The position numbers and the translations under genes were made by a program. DNA of 64,000 nucleotides from VAXT01 sp963827725 (GTDB lineage: Bacteria > Actinomycetota > Thermoleophilia > Gaiellales > Gaiellaceae). Shown piece by piece: positions 8,862 through 16,962 of this stretch. The stretch covers positions 286,642-350,641 of the forward strand of contig CAWHBM010000003.1 in assembly GCA_963827725.1 (NCBI GenBank), in the 5' to 3' direction. Numbering within the stretch: the stretch's first letter is position 1; every line of letters begins with the position of its first letter. The notes beneath the pieces are model-generated. The model made no database searches. It was given only the letters and a program-made list of their open reading frames with translations, and was not told the DNA's origin.

Positions 8862-10448
8862 GTGGCCGTCTGGCTCCTTCCACTCGCTCTCCCTCTTGCA
8901 GGGCTGGCGCTGCTACTTGCTCAGCCAGATGCGGATGTCCACTGGGAGCACCACCCGGCTCATTTCTGGCTCGTCCTGATCACAGCGCTCGTCAGCGTCG
9001 TGCTCGGCTATCTCGCGGGTGAGGTCGCGCGCCGGCTCGGGGACGCACGTCTGTTTCTCGTCTCGCTCGCTTTCATGACGAGCGCCGGCTTCCTGGGCCT
9101 GCACGCACTCGCCACGCCGGGCGTCCTGCTGGAGAAGCCAAATGCGGGCTTCGTCGTCGCCACCCCGGTCGGGCTTCTGATCGCGGGCGTGTTTGCGGCC
9201 GCCTCGGGGGTCCACCTCTCTCCCGATCTGTCCGCGGCGATCATGCGACGGCAAGCGCTGCTCCGCGGAGCCATCCTCGTGCTGCTAGCCGCCTGGGCGG
9301 GCTACTCACTCGCGGCTCTAGCTCCCCTTGATCGCCCGCTGAGCGCCGACGAGGCACATGCGCCGCTGTACGCGCTCGCCGTGCTCGGCGTCCCTCTGTA
9401 CGCGTTCGCGGCAGTTCGCTACCTCGGTCTCTACCGCCGGCTGCCGGGGCCGATGCCGCTCGCGGTCGCCGCGGCCTTCGCGCTCCTCGCCGAAGCGATG
9501 GTCGCAATCGCGCTCGGCCGCAACTGGCGTGCGTCCTGGTGGGAGTGGCACGTCCTGATGGTCGCCGCCTTCGGAATCGTCGCGCTCACGGCGCGGTACG
9601 AGTATCGACGCCGCCGGTCGACCGCGGCCGTCTTCAAGGACCTCTACCTGGGGCACACCGCGGACCTCGTCGACCAGCGCTACGCGAATGCCCTCGGCGA
9701 GCTCGCCGGCTCGGAAACCTCGCTCGAGACGATTCGCGACCGGGACCACCTGAGCGACGAGGAGGCGGCGTTGCTCGAGCATGCCGCCGGTGAGCTCAAG
9801 CGGCTGGACGAGCTGTTCAGTCCTTACCTCTCACCGCAGCTCGTTGCTCGCCTTCGACATGAGCCGGGCGCCGCCGTTCTCGGAGGCGAGGAACGAGACG
9901 TCAGTGTGCTCTTCGCCGACCTCCAGGGCTTCACCGCCTTCTCCGAGCGATCAACCCCCTCCGAAGTCGTCGCCATGCTGAATGCGTACTGGGCGAAGGT
10001 CGTGCCCGTCGTCGCTGCCGAGGACGGGATGATCGAACGCTTCGCAGGCGACGCGGTCATGGTCGTCTTCAACGCAGCGGTCGACCAGCCTGATCATGCG
10101 CTACGCGCTGCGCGTGCCGGCCTCGCGTTCGCCGATGCTTCCGAGGCCGTCGCGGCGGGGCGGCCGGACTGGCCGCGGTTCCGGGTCGGCGTCAACAGCG
10201 GCCCCGCAGTGATCGGAAACGTCGGCGCGGCCGCACAGCACAGCTTCACTGCGATCGGGGACACGACGAACCTTGCCGCTCGCCTGCAGGGCGCCGCAGA
10301 ACCAGGCCGCGTCGTCGTCGGTTCTGCCACCCATGCGGCACTAGTCGGAGTGGCGAAGTTCGAGCCGCTCGCCCCCCTCGACCTGAAGGGAAAGAGCGAG
10401 CCCGTCGAGGCGTTCGTTCTGGTCGAGCTGAACGGAGATTCGGGTTAG
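8862..10448 (+). CDS. membrane-bound class III adenylate/guanylate cyclase
   Basis: About 528 residues. The N-terminal half carries six or seven membrane segments (residues about 1-240) and the C-terminal half (about 335-520) is a class III nucleotide cyclase domain. Both metal-binding aspartates are visible in VSVLFADLQGFTAF and FAGDAVMVVF, and the transition-state Asn/Arg pair in AIGDTTNLAARLQG. The position usually held by the adenine-selecting Lys in 'EKxxGDA' is Arg here (IERFAGDA). That is unusual and might affect substrate choice or activity. Start taken as GTG 8862. It probably makes cAMP in response to a membrane signal; the signal is unknown. Confidence 0.85.
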   Translation: MAVWLLPLALPLAGLALLLAQPDADVHWEHHPAHFWLVLITALVSVVLGYLAGEVARRLGDARLFLVSLAFMTSAGFLGLHALATPGVLLEKPNAGFVVATPVGLLIAGVFAAASGVHLSPDLSAAIMRRQALLRGAILVLLAAWAGYSLAALAPLDRPLSADEAHAPLYALAVLGVPLYAFAAVRYLGLYRRLPGPMPLAVAAAFALLAEAMVAIALGRNWRASWWEWHVLMVAAFGIVALTARYEYRRRRSTAAVFKDLYLGHTADLVDQRYANALGELAGSETSLETIRDRDHLSDEEAALLEHAAGELKRLDELFSPYLSPQLVARLRHEPGAAVLGGEERDVSVLFADLQGFTAFSERSTPSEVVAMLNAYWAKVVPVVAAEDGMIERFAGDAVMVVFNAAVDQPDHALRAARAGLAFADASEAVAAGRPDWPRFRVGVNSGPAVIGNVGAAAQHSFTAIGDTTNLAARLQGAAEPGRVVVGSATHAALVGVAKFEPLAPLDLKGKSEPVEAFVLVELNGDSG

Positions 10449-10474
10449 TCTCAGGCGAATCCGAGAGGAGAGAG

Positions 10475-11185
10475 ATGCCCGACGTTCAACTGACCTGGCT
10501 CGGCCACGCCACCTTCCGCTTCGACACACCGGGCGGGAAGCGTGTCTACGTCGACCCCTGGGTCACGAACCCGAAGTGCCCCGACAACGAGAAGGAGCCC
10601 GAGCGGATCGATCTGATCGCGCTCACGCACGGCCATGACGACCACGTCGGGAACACGATCGAGCTAGTGGAGAAGTTCGACCCCATAGTCGTAGCTCCAG
10701 TCGAGCTCGCGGATTGGCTCGTGTGGATGAAGAAGGCGGTGTCCGAGGACAAGATCCGGGACTCGAACAAGGGCGGCACCGTCGACGTCGACGGCGTGAA
10801 GGTCACGCTGACCGACGCCAACCACTCGAGCAGCACGATCGACGAGGACCACATGGTCTACCTGGGTGAGCCCGTCGGGCTCGTGTTCGAGGCGGAAAAC
10901 GGCACGAAGCTCTACTTCGCGGGCGACACGAACGTCTTCGGCGACATGCAGCTGATCAAGCGCCTCTACGCGCCCGACGTCGCGATCCTGCCGATCGGCG
11001 GCCATTTCACGATGGACCCGCGCGAGGCGGCTGTCGCGCTCGAGTTTCTCGGTGCGAAGAAGTGCGTCCCGTGCCACTACGGAACCTTCCCGATCCTCGC
11101 CGGCACGCCCGACGAGCTTCGCAAGCTCGCGCCTTCGGGGGTCGAGATCCTCGAGCCGGCGCCCGGGGAGACGATCGAGGTTTGA
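10475..11185 (+). CDS. UPF0173-type metal-dependent hydrolase (MBL fold)
   Basis: A 236-residue metallo-beta-lactamase-fold protein. It shows TWLGHATFRF at the N-terminus, the metal motif LTHGHDDHVG (HxHxDH), a later His in DANHSS, and AGDTNVFGDM, which bears the bridging Asp. The domain resembles UPF0173/YtkL hydrolases, whose substrate is not established. It starts at ATG 10475 behind a good purine-rich site (gagaggagaga). It begins a run of five overlapping genes that continues to 13595. Confidence 0.88.
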   Translation: MPDVQLTWLGHATFRFDTPGGKRVYVDPWVTNPKCPDNEKEPERIDLIALTHGHDDHVGNTIELVEKFDPIVVAPVELADWLVWMKKAVSEDKIRDSNKGGTVDVDGVKVTLTDANHSSSTIDEDHMVYLGEPVGLVFEAENGTKLYFAGDTNVFGDMQLIKRLYAPDVAILPIGGHFTMDPREAAVALEFLGAKKCVPCHYGTFPILAGTPDELRKLAPSGVEILEPAPGETIEV

Positions 11186-11451
11186 GGCAGCGCTGGTTCG
11201 GCGCCACCCGACAGCAGGTGCCGCAGCTCGCCGTCGAAGGTGAGATCGAGTTCCCGTCCGAGCCGCTCGTGCTCGAAGAGCTGGACGACGCGCAACTTCG
11301 CAAGGCCCACGAGGAGGGAACTCCCGTCGTCGTCCGTGCCGACACGGAGGAGAAAGTGCTCGCCGCTCTGGCCCGTCCCGAAGTAGCCTGCGTCCTGGTG
11401 CCGAGCGCGGAGCTCCTCGAGATCGACCTCGTAGAACGGACCTATGGGTAG
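11182..11451 (+). CDS. small conserved-looking protein, unknown
   Basis: An 89-residue acidic protein. The likely start is the TTG at 11182 that overlaps the TGA of the hydrolase gene; the end overlaps the DUF1028 ATG at 11444. The sequence (RQRWFGATRQQVPQLAVEGE, then LVLEELDDAQLRKAHEEGTP) has no motif that I recognise. Tight coupling on both sides argues that it is a real gene. It may be a partner of the hydrolase or the DUF1028 protein. Confidence 0.6.
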   Translation: MRQRWFGATRQQVPQLAVEGEIEFPSEPLVLEELDDAQLRKAHEEGTPVVVRADTEEKVLAALARPEVACVLVPSAELLEIDLVERTYG

Positions 11452-12289
11452 GCCGATCGTCGCCACGTACTCGATCGTGGCCTGCGACCTCGAAGCCGAG
11501 CAGTGGGGCGTAGCCGTCCAGTCGAAGTTCCTTTCGGTTGGCTCCGTCGTGCCGTGGGCCGAGCCGCACGTGGGAGCGGTTGCGACCCAGGCGTATGCGA
11601 ACCCGCGCTACGGCCCGCAGGGGCTTGATCTGCTCCGCGAGGGACTTTCGGCGCAGGAAGTCGTCGAGCGCCTGACCGATGCCGACGATGGACGCGACCA
11701 CCGTCAGCTCGGAGTCGTCGACGCCAAGGGCGAGGCCGCCACGTACACGGGAGCCGAGTGCATGGACTGGGCGGGCGGCCGCACCGGGGCGGGCTACGCC
11801 GCGCAGGGGAACATCCTCGTCTCGGCCGAGACGGTCGACGCGATGGCTGAGACGTTCGAGGGAAGCAAAGGCCAGCCGCTCGCCGAACGCCTGATCGACT
11901 GCCTCGCCGCAGCGCAGGCGGCCGGCGGTGACAGCCGCGGACAACAGTCCTCGGCGCTCCTGGTCGTCGAGAAAAACGGCGGCTACGCCCAGATGTCGGA
12001 TGTCGTCGTCGAGCTACGGGTGGAGGACCACGAGCGCCCGATCGAGGAGCTGCGGCGGATCTACGTCCTGCACGACGAGATCTTCGGGAAAACGCCGCGT
12101 GACAAGTGGCTCGACGTCGACGAGACGCTGGCCACCGAACTGCGTGAGCGGCTGGCGACGCTCGGCTACGAGGGCGACCTCGGCGACGCGTTCACACGCT
12201 GGACCGGGAAGGAGAACCTCGAAGACCGCGTTGACGGAGTAGAGCAGATCGATCCCGTCGTCCTGGAAGCCCTGAGGAGCAGAACGTGA
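11444..12289 (+). CDS. DUF1028 family protein (Ntn-hydrolase-like)
   Basis: A 281-residue protein of the DUF1028 family, an Ntn-hydrolase-fold group. Recognisable features are TYSIVACDLEAEQWGVAVQS near the N-terminus, VGAVATQAYANPRYGPQGLDLL, and GYAAQGNILVSAETVDAMA. The C-terminal part (from about 200) is the extra domain often appended (IYVLHDEIFGKT). Function is not established for the family. It is translationally coupled to the upstream small ORF and to the cupin-TPR gene that starts at 12286. Confidence 0.85.
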   Translation: MGRPIVATYSIVACDLEAEQWGVAVQSKFLSVGSVVPWAEPHVGAVATQAYANPRYGPQGLDLLREGLSAQEVVERLTDADDGRDHRQLGVVDAKGEAATYTGAECMDWAGGRTGAGYAAQGNILVSAETVDAMAETFEGSKGQPLAERLIDCLAAAQAAGGDSRGQQSSALLVVEKNGGYAQMSDVVVELRVEDHERPIEELRRIYVLHDEIFGKTPRDKWLDVDETLATELRERLATLGYEGDLGDAFTRWTGKENLEDRVDGVEQIDPVVLEALRSRT

Positions 12290-12924
12290 GCGAGAGGGCC
12301 TACGAAGTCGCGCACATCGACGAGCTGGAGCGCTTTCCTGTCGACGACGAGGGCCTGCTCTGGCGTCCGGTTCGCCGCCGGCTCGGGATCACCGCCTTCG
12401 GCACGAACGCGTACACCGCCGAGAAGGGCGACGAGCGCGTCGTCGAGGAACACTCCGAGGAGGACGGCCACGAGGAGCTGTACTTCGTAGCGAGCGGTCG
12501 AGCGAAGTTCACGCTCGGCAACGAGGTGGTCGACGCGCCGGCCGGCACGTTCGTCTACGCCGAGCCCGGAACCAAGCGCGGCGCGATTGCCTCCGAGCCG
12601 AAGACCACAATCGTCGCGTTCGGCGCGAAGCCCGGCGTGCCGCACGAGATCTCGGGCTGGGAAAACATGTTCGTCGCCTTCGGAGAGCTCCGGAATGGGA
12701 ACGAGGCCGCGGGACGCAAGGCAATGACAGAGGCGGTCGCCGGCCAACCCGACGCCTGGCAGGGCCACTACAACGCGGCGTGTTTCGAGAGCCTCACGAA
12801 GAACAAGGAGGCGACGTTCGAGCATCTCCGCCGCGCGATCGAGCTCGACGAAAAGGCCCGCGAGTTCGCCCGGGGCGACAAGGACTTCGACTGGCTCCGC
12901 GACGACCCGGAGTTCCCTGCGTGA
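12286..12924 (+). CDS. cupin-TPR protein, copy 1
   Basis: A 212-residue protein with an N-terminal cupin barrel (about residues 30-120; EEHSEEDGHEELYFVASGRA carries metal-ligand-type His/Glu residues, followed by APAGTFVYAEPG) and a C-terminal TPR-like helical region (YNAACFESLTKNKEATFEHL) ending FDWLRDDPEFPA. The function is unknown. It starts at GTG 12286 overlapping the DUF1028 stop. The next gene is a divergent paralogue with the same two-domain order, so this is a tandem duplication. Confidence 0.82.
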   Translation: MSERAYEVAHIDELERFPVDDEGLLWRPVRRRLGITAFGTNAYTAEKGDERVVEEHSEEDGHEELYFVASGRAKFTLGNEVVDAPAGTFVYAEPGTKRGAIASEPKTTIVAFGAKPGVPHEISGWENMFVAFGELRNGNEAAGRKAMTEAVAGQPDAWQGHYNAACFESLTKNKEATFEHLRRAIELDEKAREFARGDKDFDWLRDDPEFPA

Positions 12925-13595
12925 GCGGAACGGCGAACATCTCCGACCTGGCCTTTGGCCTTGCCGGTGGACAACGCTGGGCGATGGTTCGAACGCACTT
13001 CGGGATCACGGCGTTCGGCGTGAACGCATACGTGGCAGACGAAGCGGGAACCGAGGTCATTGGCGAGCATGACGAGCTCGGTGAGCGATCCGGGAAGCAC
13101 GAGGAGCTCTACTTCGTCAGCAGTGGGCACGCAACGTTCACGATCAACGGGGACGAGATCGACGCGCCTTCGGGCACCTTCGTCTTTGTCCGGGACCCTG
13201 CTGCCAAGCGCAAGGCGGTCGCAAAAGAAGCCGGGACGACGGTCCTCATCGTCGGAGGAAAGCCTGGCGAGGCGTTCTCGCCTTCCCCGTGGGAGCGAAA
13301 CGGTCATGCGCTCGCCTACTTCGGCACCGGCGAGTTCGACAAGGCCGTGGAAGAGCTGGAGCAGATCCACCGGGAAGACCCCGAGGACCCGGGAGTCCTC
13401 TACAACCTCGCCTGCGCAGAGAGCATGAGCGGGAAAGGCGATCAGGCCGTCGAGCACCTCAGCCGCGCCATCGAGCTGGACGCGAGCTTCGGCGAGCTGG
13501 CGGGGAAGGATTCCGACTTCGATCCGATCCGCAACGATCCCGGCTATGCCTCAGCGATCGCCGGGAAGCCGGATACCGTCGGCCCGACCTCGTAG
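12921..13595 (+). CDS. cupin-TPR protein, copy 2
   Basis: Paralogue of the preceding gene: FGITAFGVNAYVADEAG matches FGTNAYTAEKG of copy 1, and KHEELYFVSSGHATFTINGD followed by APSGTFVFV is the cupin core. The C-terminal part has one and a half TPR units (YNLACAESMSGKGDQAVEHL) and ends with the same 'D-F-D-x-[IL]-R-x-D-P' motif. The GTG start at 12921 overlaps the previous TGA. Its 3' end overlaps the convergent Ldh-type gene by 45 bases. The two copies differ at many surface positions, so they may bind different ligands. Confidence 0.82.
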   Translation: MSGTANISDLAFGLAGGQRWAMVRTHFGITAFGVNAYVADEAGTEVIGEHDELGERSGKHEELYFVSSGHATFTINGDEIDAPSGTFVFVRDPAAKRKAVAKEAGTTVLIVGGKPGEAFSPSPWERNGHALAYFGTGEFDKAVEELEQIHREDPEDPGVLYNLACAESMSGKGDQAVEHLSRAIELDASFGELAGKDSDFDPIRNDPGYASAIAGKPDTVGPTS

Positions 13596-14291
13596 CGCGG
13601 GCACGGGGTCAGCCTCCGGCCGCGCGACGAGCAAGACCGCGCCGTAGCCGTCCCCGGCCAGGGCATCGACCAGCAGCTGTAGCCCGACCGCGAGCGCGAA
13701 GGCCTTGTGCGCATGCTCGCCGCCGAACGGCACGAGCTCCTCCTCGCTCGCCTCCCCGGCGATCACCTCACCGTAGGTGACGCGGCCCATGGACACGTCG
13801 GAGACGATCGGGTCTCCGTCCGAGCTCGGGATCGCAATCGCGAGCGGGTTCGTGCCTGCGAGCGGCGGCCCGCCGTTCGGGTGCCCAAGCCGGGCGGGCG
13901 AGGTCGCCGTCAGCGCGGCAACAAGCCCTCCTTCCGCGAGCTTTCGCACCCAGTGGCCGAGCATTCCTGTCGGGAAACAGTCCTTGGCGACGACCACGCG
14001 TGCGTTCGCAGGGGGATCGGCGAGCTGCGCCTCGCAGATCGCGGCGAGCGTGAGGTAGCCAAGCGCGCCACGACCTTCCCAGCGCTCGAAGCCCGGTTCC
14101 GCAAGCACCCGCTCGGGTCGGGCCCCCGGATCGATGTCCGGCAGGCTCGAAAGCCAATCGACTCTGCTCAGGCCGTGTCCCGTCCGGCCCCGGGCCTCGG
14201 CATCGAGAAAGTGATCTCCGAGCACCGCGACGTCCTCCTCACCGAAACCGAGGCTCCTTAGCTTCCGAAGAACGTCGTCGCGAGCACTCAT
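13551..14291 (-). CDS. short malate/L-lactate (Ldh-family) dehydrogenase
   Basis: A 246-residue member of the malate/L-sulfolactate/L-lactate dehydrogenase family (YlbC/ComC-type, NAD(P)-dependent, distinct from the Rossmann enzymes). Recognisable pieces are EARGRTGHGLSRVDWL, LGHPNGGPPLAGTNPLAIAIP, SDVSMGRVTYGEV and GGEHAHKAFALAVGLQLLVDAL. It is about 80-100 residues shorter than usual, lacking most of the C-terminal helical part. Start taken as ATG 14291; an upstream in-frame codon would add six residues. Substrate cannot be told from sequence. Confidence 0.8.
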   Translation of the reverse strand: MSARDDVLRKLRSLGFGEEDVAVLGDHFLDAEARGRTGHGLSRVDWLSSLPDIDPGARPERVLAEPGFERWEGRGALGYLTLAAICEAQLADPPANARVVVAKDCFPTGMLGHWVRKLAEGGLVAALTATSPARLGHPNGGPPLAGTNPLAIAIPSSDGDPIVSDVSMGRVTYGEVIAGEASEEELVPFGGEHAHKAFALAVGLQLLVDALAGDGYGAVLLVARPEADPVPALRGRADGIRLPGDR

Positions 14292-14410
14292 CGAAGCCCA
14301 GACTGACACGGGCGCGCATTCCTCACGAAATCTTTACGAGTCACACGCGAACTCTTCACGGTCGCGCGAGATCCTCTCGCTTGTAGAACCACGAAAGGGG
14401 AGTAATCGAC

Positions 14411-14959
14411 ATGCGTCGACACAAGCACGTCGTTCTACTCGCTGCAGTCGGCCTGTTCGTTCTCGCCGGGGCCGCTCTGGCGACACACCCACGCCCTCAG
14501 ACTTCGGACGTGTCCGCCGCGTTTACCGCAAACCAGACGCGAATGGCCACGCGGACCTGTGACGTGGACGGAAACACGTTCCGCATCACACGCTCGACCT
14601 GGCGTGGCACGGCTGCGAGCTCGGAGCCGCGACTTTCCGGCGCGCTCGTCATCACGACCCGCACCGTCGTGAACGAAACAACGGGCGACGGCTGGGCCAC
14701 GGGCACTTGGCGCACGATCAACGACTCTGTCGGGAACCCTCGGACGAGGGCCAAGTCGAACGCGCGGCTCTCCGCCGTGATCGACAACGGGAACCATCTC
14801 GACGGGCTCGCGACCGGTGACACTCGCCGGCCGTATGCGCGCCTGTTGGGCAACTTCTCCGCGACCGTCGTCGGCTCGACACTGAGCGGCGCACTCGGCG
14901 CGGATGCTCCGGTTGCACCGGACAACTCCGCGGTCCTCTACAAGGGCAACTGCCCGTAG
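14411..14959 (+). CDS. secreted protein with signal peptide, unknown
   Basis: A 182-residue protein with a clear Sec signal peptide (basic n-region MRRHKH, hydrophobic core VVLLAAVGLFVLAGAALA, cleavage likely after ALA-THP). The mature part is Thr/Ser/Arg-rich and beta-like, with two Cys (TRTCDVDGNT and the C-terminal KGNCP) that could form a disulfide. ATG 14411 follows a good site (gaaaggggagtaat). It sits alone between a divergent gene and a strong terminator. I do not recognise the family. Confidence 0.75.
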   Translation: MRRHKHVVLLAAVGLFVLAGAALATHPRPQTSDVSAAFTANQTRMATRTCDVDGNTFRITRSTWRGTAASSEPRLSGALVITTRTVVNETTGDGWATGTWRTINDSVGNPRTRAKSNARLSAVIDNGNHLDGLATGDTRRPYARLLGNFSATVVGSTLSGALGADAPVAPDNSAVLYKGNCP

Positions 14960-14981
14960 GGACCCCGGCTCCACGAATTGC

Positions 14982-15005
14982 AAAGGGCGCCTTCGGGCGC
15001 CCTTT
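14982..15005. terminator. bidirectional rho-independent terminator
   Basis: A perfect 10-bp stem AAAGGGCGCC/GGCGCCCTTT closes on a stable TTCG tetraloop, with A-rich and T-rich ends on both strands. It lies 22 bases after the secreted-protein stop and just before the convergent mrp stop at 15011, so it can end transcription from both sides. Confidence 0.92.
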
Positions 15006-15010
15006 GTCTT

Positions 15011-16108
15011 TCAGGTGACGAGTGGCAGGGGCTTCTTGACCCGCCCCGGCTCGATCCCGGTCGCGGTGATCGTCTGGGCGAGCTCGAAGATCGTCCGGGC
15101 GGTTTCGTTCTCTGGATCCGCCCAGACGAGCGGCTCGCCCGCGTCTGCGGACTCCCGCAATCGGGGGTCGAGCGGAATCCTGCCGAGCAGGGGCGCGTCG
15201 ATCGCATCCGCGAGCGCCTCCCCGCCACCTGCCCCGAAGACCTCCTGTCCGCTGCCGACGAGGTAGGACATGTTCTCGATTGCTCCGATCAGCCGCATCC
15301 CGGTTTTCTGTGCCATCTGGGCCGCGCGAACCGCGACTTGCTGCGCTGCCGGCTGAGGCGTGGTGACAACGATCGCCTCCGCGCGTGGCAGCAACTGACC
15401 GAGCGATATGGACACGTCACCGGTTCCAGGCGGCATGTCGACGACCAGCGTGTCGAGCTCACCCCAGTGGACGTCGGAGAGAAACTGCTCGAGTGCGCGG
15501 TGGAGCATCGGACCGCGCCACATGACCGGCGCGTTCTCATCGAGGAAGAAGCCGATCGACATCAGCTTGAGGTTGCCGCTCACGGGCGGAACGATCATCT
15601 TGTCGACGACGACCGGGCGCTGGGTGACGCCGAGCATGTGCGGAATCGAGTGCCCGTAGACGTCCGCGTCGAGAATCCCGGTGCGCTGCCCGAGCCGGTC
15701 GAAGGCAGCGGCCAGGTTGACGGAGAGCGTGGACTTCCCGACACCACCCTTGCCGCTCGCAACCGCGAGGACCCGCGTAGACGCGTCGACCGAGATGCCC
15801 TTCGAGCGGCCGGTGACGCTGCCACGCAGCTTCGCCGTCAGGGCGGCCCGCTCCTCGGGGCTCATGACGTCGAACGCAAGCGAGACGGACTCGACTCCCG
15901 GCAGTGGTAGCAGGTGCTCGCTCACCTGGTTCTCGAAGCTCGATCGGAGCGGGCAGCCGGCGACGGTGAGCGCGATCGTGACTGTGAGCTTCCCGTTCTC
16001 GACGTGTACCTCGCGGACCATGTCCAGCTCTGTGACAGGCCGCTTCAGCTCGGGATCGATGACCTTGCCGAGCGCCTCGGTGATCTGCTCAGGAGTGGGC
16101 TGCTCCAC
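15011..16108 (-). CDS. Mrp/ApbC family Fe-S cluster carrier P-loop ATPase
   Basis: About 365 residues. The N-terminal about 85 residues are a MIP18/DUF59 domain (KVIDPELKRPVTELDMV, VAGCPLRSSFE). It is followed by the P-loop ATPase with the deviant Walker A motif SGKGGVGKSTLSVNLA, Switch I DADVYGHSIPHMLG and Walker B VVDMPPGTGD. The family loads Fe-S clusters onto apo-proteins, which fits the nearby complex I genes, although they are in a different operon. The usual C-terminal CxxC was not found, which happens in some actinobacterial Mrp proteins. GTG 16108 is chosen because the homology begins at EQPTPEQI. Confidence 0.9.
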   Translation of the reverse strand: MEQPTPEQITEALGKVIDPELKRPVTELDMVREVHVENGKLTVTIALTVAGCPLRSSFENQVSEHLLPLPGVESVSLAFDVMSPEERAALTAKLRGSVTGRSKGISVDASTRVLAVASGKGGVGKSTLSVNLAAAFDRLGQRTGILDADVYGHSIPHMLGVTQRPVVVDKMIVPPVSGNLKLMSIGFFLDENAPVMWRGPMLHRALEQFLSDVHWGELDTLVVDMPPGTGDVSISLGQLLPRAEAIVVTTPQPAAQQVAVRAAQMAQKTGMRLIGAIENMSYLVGSGQEVFGAGGGEALADAIDAPLLGRIPLDPRLRESADAGEPLVWADPENETARTIFELAQTITATGIEPGRVKKPLPLVT

Positions 16109-16143
16109 GCTTCGAGCGTAGCACCGGTCCCCCGCCGAGCCGT

Positions 16144-16962
16144 CTAGCTGGCAACGATGTAGGCCAGCCGTTCGCACAGCTCCTGCGTCCCTGCGGCTGC
16201 AATGGGAGACCGCGCTGCCGTGTCGAGCGGTCCGGCCTCGAAGGGGGCTGCGTCGACGAACATGACCGGCATCCCAACCTCACGCAAGAGAAGCTGAGCG
16301 GCCGCGATGTCGACTGCCCGCGCTTCCTTGAGCGAGCAGACCGCGTCGACGCGGCCGGCGGCGAGGTAGCAGAGCGATAGCGCGAGCGAGCCCATGATCC
16401 GTAGCCGTTTTGCGTAGCTGGCAAACGCAACGGCGTCGTCGGCCACTGCGCCCGCTTGGGTCGCTTCGAGGGCCAGGATCTCGACCTCGTCCTTGGGACG
16501 TACAGCGCCGAGCTGCTCGCCGTTCAACCAGGCGCCTCCGCCTTTCGTCGCCGTCCACTCCTCCCCCGAGCCGAAGTCGTGCACGAAGCCGAAGACGACG
16601 TCGTCCATAGTCGAGCCCTCTGCCACCGCGATCGAAACCGAGAAGAACGGGATGTTCCGCTTGGCGTTCAGCGAGCCGTCGATCGGGTCGACTACCACGC
16701 GCAGCGTCGGCGAGTCGCCGAAAGATCGCTCCCCGAGCTCCTCCGACACGAGGTGGAAGTCGAGCCCCTCCTCCTCGTGCAGACGTTCCAACCGGGCGAC
16801 GATCGCGCCCTCGGCCGCAGCGTCGACCTCGGTCGTCTCGTCGCCACCGACTCCCGTGCCGAGAACCCCCTCACGCTCGTTCCGTGTGGGCATGCTCGCG
16901 AGGACGCCCCGCAGGTCCTCGACCACGACACGGCAGAACGCCAGCCAGGACTCGTTGGTCAC
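16144..16962 (-). CDS. inositol monophosphatase family protein
   Basis: A 272-residue Mg2+-dependent phosphatase of the IMPase/FIG superfamily. Metal-site motifs are seen: TEVDAAAEGAIVARL, LVSEELGERSF (Glu), VVDPIDGSLNAKRNIPFFSV (the DPIDG core) and, at the C-terminus, RAVDIAAAQLLLREVG (the usual WDxAAG replaced by VDIAAA, still with the Asp). Substrate could be inositol phosphate, PAP or fructose-1,6-bisphosphate. The start overlaps the DUF1015 gene by four bases, so the two are co-transcribed. Confidence 0.88.
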   Translation of the reverse strand: MTNESWLAFCRVVVEDLRGVLASMPTRNEREGVLGTGVGGDETTEVDAAAEGAIVARLERLHEEEGLDFHLVSEELGERSFGDSPTLRVVVDPIDGSLNAKRNIPFFSVSIAVAEGSTMDDVVFGFVHDFGSGEEWTATKGGGAWLNGEQLGAVRPKDEVEILALEATQAGAVADDAVAFASYAKRLRIMGSLALSLCYLAAGRVDAVCSLKEARAVDIAAAQLLLREVGMPVMFVDAAPFEAGPLDTAARSPIAAAGTQELCERLAYIVAS

